A stretch of DNA of 6,444 bases from the NCBI GenBank assembly GCA_016735355.1, contig JAERRQ010000011.1:1-6444 (forward strand), read 5' to 3'. The notes beneath the pieces were generated by a model. That model searched no databases, had not been told where the DNA came from, and saw only the letters and a list, made by a program, of their open reading frames with translations. Of this stretch, positions 1 through 5,322 are shown one piece after another. The position numbers and the translations under genes were made by a program. This stretch comes from Desulfobacterales bacterium. GTDB lineage: Bacteria; Desulfobacterota; Desulfobacteria; Desulfobacterales; BuS5. How positions within the stretch are numbered: position 1 is the first letter of the stretch; each line of letters starts with the position of its first letter.

Positions 1-76
1 CCTGGGAGCAGGGGGGGGGGGAAGGGCAAAGGTTTTGGCCACTCTTGGAGAAGTTTATTTTTTCCAGGGTTTTTTT
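1..76. other. Low-complexity window edge after the broken aminotransferase
   Basis: This stretch holds an 11-base G run (11-21) and a nine-base T run starting at 70. On the minus strand it should continue the aminotransferase gene. I read all three minus-strand frames past the A9 tract and none gives the hydrophobic strand followed by a His/Gly-containing turn that DegT-family proteins normally have at this point. The poly-G run and the edge position make a sequencing or assembly artefact plausible. No gene can be supported here. Confidence 0.5.
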
Positions 77-409
77 TTAAGCAGTTTTGTTTAATGAATT
101 GATATCCGGTTGTAGTGTGGCCGGATCTAAATCATAGACCTTTATTTTCAGACCTGCCCTGGCAATTGCTGCGGCAACGGAATAGCAGGTGTAGCCTGGT
201 ATTAGTACTTCGGTGCGTTTGCCGCTGTCTTTTTTTTTAAGGGACGCAAGGAGCAGATAGAGAAGGGCTCTGCCGCTGTTGCCCAATGTACAGTTTTTTA
301 TTTGCAGGTAGTTGCAGAGCGTTGTTTCAAAATCGTTTGCTGAACTGAACACTGCGCCTGCTATGGCTGATAGGGGTATTTTTGTTTCGGCTGGCGGATA
401 GTAATGCAT
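77..409 (-). CDS. DegT/DnrJ/EryC1/StrS-type PLP aminotransferase, N-terminal fragment only
   Basis: The 110 residues match the start of the large domain of sugar/nucleotide-sugar aminotransferases (fold-type I PLP enzymes that act in the cytoplasm on keto-sugars for surface polysaccharides). Visible landmarks are the cofactor-phosphate turn region NSGRALLYLLLASL (about 44-57), the strand and helix VLIPGYTCYSVAAAI (68-82) and YDLDPATLQPDI (92-103). Family members are usually about 370-400 residues, so the catalytic Schiff-base lysine and the C-terminal domain are missing. The frame ends at a TAA inside an A9 tract. I chose the ATG at 409 (MHYYPP...) because AGGAAGG (421-427) lies upstream, though with an 11-nt spacer. 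A longer frame from 466 only translates the inverted repeat of the neighbouring insert. The family call is good. Whether this is a true pseudogene or a sequence error is open. Confidence 0.72.
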   Translation of the reverse strand: MHYYPPAETKIPLSAIAGAVFSSANDFETTLCNYLQIKNCTLGNSGRALLYLLLASLKKKDSGKRTEVLIPGYTCYSVAAAIARAGLKIKVYDLDPATLQPDINSLNKTA

Positions 410-426
410 TTTTAAAAAAACCTTCC

Positions 427-457
427 TCACCGCAGAGATCGCTAAGGACGCAGAGAA
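427..457 (+). repeat. Left 31-bp inverted repeat of the GxxExxY cassette
   Basis: This repeat pairs with the reverse complement of 879-909, with only two adjacent mismatches (GA here, AG in the other copy). It contains the heptamer CGCAGAG twice, at 431-437 and 450-456, 19 bases apart, so it is a tandem-like unit inside an inverted repeat. Read leftward it is open in the frame of the downstream aminotransferase, which creates a misleading 19-residue N-terminal extension. Confidence 0.85.
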
Positions 458-489
458 AAACAACAAAAGATCATTTTTTTATATAATTC

Positions 490-879
490 TTATTCATTGT
501 ACTTGTTTACAATTCTTTTTATGCCTGATGTTAACATTCGAACATTAAAATTGATCAGAAGCCCAACCTGAAGTTTTGTTATTTTAAGATAATTCAATAA
601 TTGTGCATGGTCTAAGGGTGTAACATCCCTTACTGCTTTACATTCGATAATTACTCGTTTATCAATCAAAAAATCACATCTAAAACCTACATCAAGAAAT
701 ATTTTTCCATAAACAACAGGAAGTGCTTTTTCTTTTTCAAATGAAATCTTCGCTTTTTTTAATTCATGAGCTAATGCTGCCTGATAAACCGCTTCCAAAA
801 AACCAGGGCCAAGGGTTCTGTGAACCTTAATTGCCGATCCTATGATCTTTTCGGTCAGCTCATTTAAAGTTATATTCAT
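490..879 (-). CDS. GxxExxY family protein (PD-(D/E)XK nuclease fold, PDDEXK_3)
   Basis: This 129-residue protein has the family length and layout. LTEKIIGSAIKVHRTLG (8-24) leads into the name-giving motif G26-F-L-E29-A-V-Y32. A nuclease-fold core follows: D69 on one strand, E79-C-K81 on the next (D-x9-ExK), and H91-A-Q93-L-L-N-Y97, a QxxxY-like motif seen in RecB/Cas4-type nucleases. The catalytic set looks intact, so DNA or RNA cleavage is possible, but I know of no established cellular role for the family. The ATG at 879 is favoured because family members begin a few residues before LTEKIIG. The upstream bases are the inverted repeat itself, with no strong Shine-Dalgarno sequence. The FemAB stop lies 31 bases upstream, so translational re-initiation or read-through expression is possible. 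The gene ends with TAA, 32 bases before the left repeat. Confidence 0.93.
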   Translation of the reverse strand: MNITLNELTEKIIGSAIKVHRTLGPGFLEAVYQAALAHELKKAKISFEKEKALPVVYGKIFLDVGFRCDFLIDKRVIIECKAVRDVTPLDHAQLLNYLKITKLQVGLLINFNVRMLTSGIKRIVNKYNE

Positions 880-909
880 TCTCTGCGCTCTTAGCGATCT
901 CTGCGGTGA
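879..909 (-). repeat. Right 31-bp inverted repeat of the GxxExxY cassette
   Basis: This is the partner of 427-457 (29/31 identity as reverse complement) and also carries two CGCAGAG heptamers. Its inner end overlaps the first base of the GxxExxY start codon, so the repeat is the entire immediate 5' context of that gene. This copy, but not the left one, can form a small hairpin CGCT-AAG-AGCG on the minus strand a few bases before the ATG. One base separates its outer end from the FemAB stop codon. Confidence 0.85.
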
Positions 910-910
910 A

Positions 911-1984
911 TCATAATCCGATATGCTTCCTAATCATTGGCCCGATGATTTTTGTGACGGAAACAGGTATTTTTTGCCAGTACTGGATAGCTTTATCGAA
1001 TTTTAATTTTCTGAAGTTATCTTCTCTGATTGGTTTGCCATTCAAAAATATGTTATACCAGTACAATTGTTTTGCTTCAGCACCCCATTGCTTTTTAAAT
1101 TTCCAGGTGCCTTCACCCTGGGTTGAACGCCCGAAATCAAAACGTTTAAATCCTTTGTCGCAGGCATATTCGAGCATGGTCCAGTAAAGGAACATATTGG
1201 GGCTCAGGCGGCTGAATTCACGTAGCGATGATGCCCAGGGGTTTTCCAGGGTATCCCTGAAACCGACCAGGATGCTGCCGGCTACCGGTTGATTTTTTTT
1301 GTAAACTACTACTATTTTGGCGTATCGCCTGTATATTTTCAGAACGTTTTCTATTATTTTTCTGGAATGTACCGGTGATCCCAAGTCTCTCATGTTGACC
1401 AAAAAAACCTGGTAAAAGTCATCTATAAGCTCAGGTCCGCCGATTCTGGCGGCAAGGCCTTCTTTAATCGGTTTTTTTATCTGACTGCGAAGTTTCGATT
1501 TAAAAGATTTCATCAAGGCTTCGGAAGAATCCGGCAGATCAAGCAGCATGCGTACTTTATGCGACTGGAGGTCATGGCTGAGAGGAGAATCGGATAAACC
1601 GGCATCTAAGGATGCAAGCGGTTGGGTCTGTCTAAGTTCGATTGAGCTGCATTTTAATTTTTGGCCGAGTTTGATTGCTTCTGATAATAATGCGGCTTCT
1701 GTTTCCTTGTTGTCGGCCAGGATACCGCCCATGTCAAAGAAGGGGATCGATATGAGGCTGTTGCCGAACAAAAAGTGTTTAAGATGAACAAGGGGCAACA
1801 GACCTGTTGGCGAAGAGGATGAGCTGTTAAAGGCCGCAAGATAATAGGTTTTGTGGTGGTATGTTTTTTCAATAATATCTTTCCAGCCCGAGAGGTGGTA
1901 AAGCGAAGCTCCGGGATGGGCATAAACGTATGCATCCCAGGCGCTGGTCTCTAACGGATCAATTATTTTAATATTTATGTTCAT
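911..1984 (-). CDS. FemAB-like GNAT-fold protein, PEP-CTERM/exosortase-associated type
   Basis: This 357-residue protein resembles the FemAB-related family that accompanies PEP-CTERM/exosortase and exopolysaccharide loci. FemAB enzymes transfer amino acids from aminoacyl-tRNA to cell-wall precursors; the substrate of this subfamily is, to my knowledge, not settled. The N-terminal half has SLYHLSGWKDIIEKTY (27-42) and a hydrophobic PFFDMGGILA stretch (81-90). The middle has a basic, substrate-handling-like region KSKLRSQIKKPIKEG (162-176). The C-terminal acyltransferase lobe includes KIVVVYKKNQPVAGSILVG (223-241), SPNMFLYWTMLEYACDKGF (261-279) and the conserved-looking FDFGRSTQGEGTWKFKKQWG (282-301). 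There is no signal peptide, so it is probably cytoplasmic. Its ATG overlaps the TAA of the upstream ATPase by one base, implying coupled translation. The downstream aminotransferase suggests a polysaccharide role. Length and motifs look complete. Confidence 0.85.
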   Translation of the reverse strand: MNINIKIIDPLETSAWDAYVYAHPGASLYHLSGWKDIIEKTYHHKTYYLAAFNSSSSSPTGLLPLVHLKHFLFGNSLISIPFFDMGGILADNKETEAALLSEAIKLGQKLKCSSIELRQTQPLASLDAGLSDSPLSHDLQSHKVRMLLDLPDSSEALMKSFKSKLRSQIKKPIKEGLAARIGGPELIDDFYQVFLVNMRDLGSPVHSRKIIENVLKIYRRYAKIVVVYKKNQPVAGSILVGFRDTLENPWASSLREFSRLSPNMFLYWTMLEYACDKGFKRFDFGRSTQGEGTWKFKKQWGAEAKQLYWYNIFLNGKPIREDNFRKLKFDKAIQYWQKIPVSVTKIIGPMIRKHIGL

Positions 1985-1996
1985 TATTCCACCTTT
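1984..1996 (-). promoter_or_regulatory. TAATG stop/start overlap with Shine-Dalgarno inside the ATPase gene
   Basis: On the minus strand the sequence reads AAAGGTGGAATAATG. The TAA (1986-1984) ends the AAA ATPase and the ATG (1984-1982) starts FemAB, sharing the A at 1984. The ribosome-binding sequence AAGGTGG (1995-1989) lies within the last codons of the ATPase (Lys-Lys-Val-Glu). FemAB translation should therefore depend at least partly on translation of the ATPase, which places the two in one transcript. Confidence 0.75.
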
Positions 1997-3768
1997 TTAA
2001 AACAGACTCTTTCAAAACCAAGGGCAACAACTACAAATGTTGCAAGTCGCAGGTTTTTATGCCGCTGTTCAAGCTTTTTCCCATATTCCACCACCTGTTT
2101 TGTGCCGTTTTCCAGTTCCTGTTGAATAACCGGAATTTGGTATAATTCTTTTTCAGACAATTTTTCTGCCTGCGCTCCGCTGATGCCGGCATCTTTCAGA
2201 TTTACATACTTAAATTCAATTAAAACATCATATACAGTTGCATGTCTTTTGTCGGGTCTGACAATCATGGTTAAATCCGCATAGCCGCGTTCAATCTCTT
2301 TTTCAGAATCCATGATGAAAATAATGTCATTATATAATAGTGTCAGAAATGTTGTTTTTACGGTTAGTTCATTGGCCCATTTGTAATCCCTGTTTTTGAA
2401 AACTTTAAAATAGCGGGTTTCCATAAAATCACATAATGGTTTCATCTCTGCTTTTTGGTAAACTTGTTTTGCTGCCCATTTACCGTCATCCCGCTCTCCT
2501 GGTTCCGGTAAAAACATTTTCTGGATTCGTTCCACATACAGGCTTTGCATTACCAGATTGGGAACTTTTAAGATAACTTCCAGCTCATCTGTTTCACCTG
2601 CAATGGTCAGCACTCCAAAATAATATAAAAATGAGGCCAGAAACGTCCGGTCTTTTGAGTTATCCGATAACATCTCTTTTATACCAAAACGATCCTCTAT
2701 ATCCGGAATACTTATAGGATGATCCTTTTGGATTAAATCCATCAGTAGTTGTTTGCCTTTAGGAATCTGTGCAATATATTCAAGTTTGGATTCATCCGTT
2801 GCCAGGTTGGAATCAAGCATTTTGCGGGGATATTTACATGATTGTTCAAACTGTTCCAGAAAATATATACAAAGGGTTGGATTATAAATAGCTTCATCTT
2901 TTTCAAAAGAAAAAACATGCCCATTATAATAAGTCCGCATTAAATCAAGCGCTTCATCTGTTTTATTTTTTTTAAACCCACATTGCTTTACAATCTGTTC
3001 AATAATCGGTTTAATTTCATTTTCTTTGAATCCGCACAAGTCATTAAACTCAGATTTAAAATAAATATTTTTTGCAATATTATACCCACTGGTGATATCA
3101 CTCATAACCACAGGAGAGACCCCTGTTATAAAAACCCGATCAAACATGGTGCTGGAGGTTGAAGACTTTACCATCTTAAAAAGTGTTCGCAATGGTCCTT
3201 CGTCATGAACGATTGCATTATAGCGGCTTTCCTTACTTTGTGCTCCCATCATGACTGTATTTGCAAAATTATCATATTCATCTATCAGCAGATAAACCGG
3301 ATATGGTGTTTTTTGAACAGCGCTAAGCAGGGATTTTATTGAGTATAGAGCGTTCTCATAATTAATTCTTATTTCAGGAAGGTCATATCCTTTATAATTA
3401 TAAAGGCTGTGAAAACCTTCGATACATGCGTTAATATGATCAAACAGGGATTGTTTAATATCATCAGCAGTTCCGGATGGGTCAATACATGAAAAATCCC
3501 ATTTTAAAATAAAATATGAGTTGCGAAATTCAGTGGGGTTTTTACCGATTGCAAGATTGCCGAATATTTTGCTAAATTCATCTTTTTTTGCAACATCATA
3601 ATAATTTTCAAGCATTGAAAGTACCAGGCTTTTGCCAAAACGCCGGGGACGAATGAAAAGTTGGGAATCTGATTGCTCAAGCAAAGGTATTTTGTTTGTG
3701 CGATCCCAATAAAAATACCCTTTGGTATTGATTTTTTTAAAATCAGATATTCCGTATGGATATTTCAT
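1984..3768 (-). CDS. AAA family ATPase with C-terminal PD-(D/E)XK nuclease domain (AAA-ATPase_like / DUF1703)
   Basis: This 594-residue protein has the standard two-domain layout of the AAA-ATPase_like + PDDEXK_9 (DUF1703) family. The N-terminal ATPase opens with YGISDFKKI and YFYWDRTNKIPLLE (about 5-31). It then shows the family's variant P-loop RPRRFGKSL (40-48), Walker B VYLLIDEYDN (158-167) and a sensor-like segment FITGVSPV (213-220). The C-terminal nuclease domain has D498 (GYADLTMIV) and E518-F-K520 (DVLIEFKYV), the PD-(D/E)XK triad, so both active sites look intact. The family is abundant and often multicopy in Desulfobacterota, Bacteroidetes and Firmicutes, and its role is not established; a mobile or defence-like function is often suspected. 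It starts 24 bases after the MBL gene with AAGGAACGAGG upstream. Two sampled lines are about 27-30% GC, against about 43% in a sampled MBL line, which suggests separate ancestry. Confidence 0.92.
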   Translation of the reverse strand: MKYPYGISDFKKINTKGYFYWDRTNKIPLLEQSDSQLFIRPRRFGKSLVLSMLENYYDVAKKDEFSKIFGNLAIGKNPTEFRNSYFILKWDFSCIDPSGTADDIKQSLFDHINACIEGFHSLYNYKGYDLPEIRINYENALYSIKSLLSAVQKTPYPVYLLIDEYDNFANTVMMGAQSKESRYNAIVHDEGPLRTLFKMVKSSTSSTMFDRVFITGVSPVVMSDITSGYNIAKNIYFKSEFNDLCGFKENEIKPIIEQIVKQCGFKKNKTDEALDLMRTYYNGHVFSFEKDEAIYNPTLCIYFLEQFEQSCKYPRKMLDSNLATDESKLEYIAQIPKGKQLLMDLIQKDHPISIPDIEDRFGIKEMLSDNSKDRTFLASFLYYFGVLTIAGETDELEVILKVPNLVMQSLYVERIQKMFLPEPGERDDGKWAAKQVYQKAEMKPLCDFMETRYFKVFKNRDYKWANELTVKTTFLTLLYNDIIFIMDSEKEIERGYADLTMIVRPDKRHATVYDVLIEFKYVNLKDAGISGAQAEKLSEKELYQIPVIQQELENGTKQVVEYGKKLEQRHKNLRLATFVVVALGFERVCFKKVE

Positions 3769-3792
3769 TTTTTTATGCCTCGTTCCTTAGAA

Positions 3793-5136
3793 TTAATCCA
3801 ATACTGTATAACCTTTGTTCTTTAAAACAGATGCCAGTGCTGTGCGGGCTTTTGTTTCACCGTGGACGAGTTTGATTGCATGCGGTTTTTCGGCTATTGA
3901 TTCCACCCAGGATACAAGTCCATTTTGGTCGGCGTGTGCGGAGTAGCCTGAAAGCGTGTGGACATTTGCCTTTATGGATTTCTTTTCTCCGTCCAGATAA
4001 ACATAACCACCAGGATATTTGCAGTATTTTTGAATTGTCCTTCCAGGTGTGCCTTTGGCCTGATAACCTACAAAACAAATGTCGTTTTCAGGCTGATCTA
4101 TGCCTGCTGTCAAATGATTGATTATTCTGCCGCCTGTGCACATACCGCTGCCGGCAAGGATGATGGTCGGACCGCTTGTGTTGCATAGCTTTTGATGATC
4201 CCTGTAACTGCTGACAGCATAAAGCCCTTTGAAATCAATGGGATGGTCACCATGACAGTGCAGATCTTTTGCTTCTTTATCCCAGTATTCAGCAAGATTT
4301 GAATAAATCTTTGTAAGATTCAGCCCCAGGGGAGAATCGATAAAAACAGGCGGACTGTTTCCATTACTAAGTTCAGGAAATATTTCATGATATTTGGAGT
4401 CTGTAAAGAGCCTGTCCATTTCATAGACAAGTTCCTGGGTGCGCCCGAGTGCAAAGGCAGGTATTAAGACTTTACCACTGTCCGACAAGGCTTTGGTCAG
4501 CATGGTTCCAAGATTGTGTACTCTTTGATCTCTTTTTTCGTGAAGCCTGTCGCCATAGGTGGATTCGAGCACAAGAAGATCGGCAGGCTCAGGAATTTCC
4601 GGATCAGGCAAAATGGGTGTATCCTTTGACCCCAGGTCACCGGAAAATATTACAGACCAGCCGCGGTCAACTTCAAACCTGATAAAGGAGGATCCGAGGA
4701 TGTGACCGGCCCTGCCCAGCTTGTATGTAATTCCTTTTTTCAGATCAAAGGTTTGATTATATTCAAATCCCCATGAAAGATCATCGATGATTTTCTCCAG
4801 ATTTTCCATATCCTTCTCCGGCAGGTGGGAGAATTTCATGGCGTCTGAGAGCATCGGACAAAGCAGGGACTTTGTTGGATGGGAACATATAATTTCGCCT
4901 CTAAAACCGTTTTGAATAAGCTCCGGCAGCCGTCCGATATGATCTATGTGGGCATGGGTTAGAAAGAGAAAGTCTAGGGCCGAAGGCGAAACCGGCCATT
5001 TTTCCATCGGCGTACAATAATCGTTCCCCTGAGACAGACCACAGTCAACCATAATGTTCAGTCCCTTTACCTGCATCAGGTGACATGAGCCGGTGACACA
5101 GTCTTCTCCTCCAATATGTTGGATGTGCCGGTTCAT
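3793..5136 (-). CDS. MBL-fold beta-CASP hydrolase, probable metal-dependent RNase
   Basis: This 447-residue protein shows the metallo-beta-lactamase and beta-CASP motif series of CPSF73/Ysh1-like bacterial ribonucleases. Motif 1 ends at D31-C-G; motif 2 is H61-A-H63-I-D65-H66; motif 3 is GHILGSS with H145; motif 4 is SGDLG with D167. The beta-CASP motifs follow: LVLESTYGDR (188-197), PAFALGRTQEL (226-236), the GSGMCTGGRIINHL region (329-342), SGYSAHADQ with H401, and LVHGE with H425. All metal ligands expected for a dinuclear zinc site appear present. Bacterial homologues of this length usually carry the same C-terminal RNA-specificity domain. It is presumably a cytoplasmic enzyme that cuts or trims RNA 5'-3' or endonucleolytically; the target is unknown. 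The ATG at 5136 has AAGGGA upstream with about 9 bases of spacing, and the protein begins close to the fold's first strand. It is probably first in the operon running into the AAA ATPase. Confidence 0.92.
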   Translation of the reverse strand: MNRHIQHIGGEDCVTGSCHLMQVKGLNIMVDCGLSQGNDYCTPMEKWPVSPSALDFLFLTHAHIDHIGRLPELIQNGFRGEIICSHPTKSLLCPMLSDAMKFSHLPEKDMENLEKIIDDLSWGFEYNQTFDLKKGITYKLGRAGHILGSSFIRFEVDRGWSVIFSGDLGSKDTPILPDPEIPEPADLLVLESTYGDRLHEKRDQRVHNLGTMLTKALSDSGKVLIPAFALGRTQELVYEMDRLFTDSKYHEIFPELSNGNSPPVFIDSPLGLNLTKIYSNLAEYWDKEAKDLHCHGDHPIDFKGLYAVSSYRDHQKLCNTSGPTIILAGSGMCTGGRIINHLTAGIDQPENDICFVGYQAKGTPGRTIQKYCKYPGGYVYLDGEKKSIKANVHTLSGYSAHADQNGLVSWVESIAEKPHAIKLVHGETKARTALASVLKNKGYTVLD

Positions 5137-5141
5137 CGAGG

Positions 5142-5180
5142 TTATTCCCTTTTATCCGGAAGAATAGAAATAAACATCAT
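5142..5180 (-). CDS. Possible 12-residue leader ORF upstream of the MBL gene
   Basis: An ATG at 5180 encodes MMFISILPDKRE and stops at TAA (5144-5142), 5 bases before the MBL start codon and in a different frame. It has a better Shine-Dalgarno sequence (GGTGGAAGGA, about 6 bases of spacing) than the MBL gene, whose own AAGGGA lies inside the last codons of this mini-ORF. The arrangement fits translational coupling or a leader peptide. An ORF this short can easily arise by chance, and the peptide has no run of one regulatory amino acid. Confidence 0.25.
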   Translation of the reverse strand: MMFISILPDKRE

Positions 5181-5198
5181 GTTTATCCTTCCACCTTA

Positions 5199-5204
5199 AT
5201 TATA
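5199..5204 (-). promoter_or_regulatory. Candidate -10 box for the MBL-AAA-FemAB transcript
   Basis: A perfect TATAAT lies on the minus strand in the gap between the AlbA_2-type gene and the MBL gene, about 62 bases before the MBL start. Transcription would begin near 5192, giving a leader of roughly 56 bases that includes the mini-ORF. No good TTGACA-like -35 is present at 16-18 bases, so an activator or a different sigma factor would be needed, or the match is chance in an AT-rich gap. Confidence 0.35.
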
Positions 5205-5290
5205 AAATGGGTGGCAAGTATGCTTGTTGCGCAGGCTGCTATTGTTGCAACCTTGGTCAAACTGCTTTAAAAATTTGCTGATTTGGCTAT

Positions 5291-5302
5291 GTTGTATACA
5301 AC
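5291..5302. promoter_or_regulatory. Perfect 12-bp palindrome, possible operator
   Basis: GTTGTATACAAC is a perfect inverted repeat with no spacer, 20 bases after the stop of the AlbA_2-type gene. Its core TTGTATACAA resembles GntR-family operators of the TnGT..ACnA type. It lies about 87 bases upstream of the candidate -10 box, which is far for simple repression. It lacks the loop and T-run of a terminator. Confidence 0.35.
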
Positions 5303-5322
5303 GGTTACTAAAATATTTAATA

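Larger units (their letters stand above)
427..909 (-). mobile_element. Putative 483-bp single-gene cassette: GxxExxY ORF between 31-bp inverted repeats
   Basis: The GxxExxY gene is bracketed by inverted repeats at 427-457 and 879-909 that match at 29 of 31 positions. The outer ends fall 1 base after the FemAB stop codon (911-913) and at the edge of the aminotransferase Shine-Dalgarno sequence (421-427), so the unit sits neatly between two operon genes without damaging either. Two sampled 60-base lines inside the ORF are about 25-27% GC, while FemAB lines next to it range from about 35% to 58%. No target-site duplication is obvious by eye: the left flank reads accttcc and the right flank reads atcataa. 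There is no transposase in the unit, so mobility would need help from outside, or the encoded nuclease-fold protein itself would take part. Insertion is an inference from repeat symmetry, context and composition. Confidence 0.6.

Noticed and set aside
410..466. 19-residue N-terminal extension of the aminotransferase starting at 466
   Set aside because: The added residues (MLFFSASLAISAVRK...) are a translation of the left inverted repeat and cassette DNA. Family members start near the MHYYPP segment, and AGGAAGG lies before the ATG at 409.
906..1187. Plus-strand ORF of 93 codons opposite the FemAB gene
   Set aside because: It lies entirely antisense to a well-conserved gene, has no recognisable motif and no convincing ribosome site.
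1654..1935. Minus-strand alternative-frame ORF inside FemAB
   Set aside because: Out-of-frame shadow of the FemAB coding sequence; the FemAB frame is uninterrupted and carries the family motifs.
1987..1997. AAGGTGGAA shared with the leader before the MBL gene (5187-5197) as a repeat or boundary
   Set aside because: Both are ordinary Shine-Dalgarno-type sequences complementary to the 16S rRNA end; similarity is expected.
3857..4188. Several 70-80-codon ORFs in both strands over the MBL gene
   Set aside because: All overlap the conserved beta-CASP C-terminal region in other frames and encode no recognisable domain.
5205..5322. Rho-independent terminator after the AlbA_2-type gene
   Set aside because: No GC-rich stem followed by a T-run was found; the 12-bp palindrome has no loop, so it was listed as a possible operator instead.
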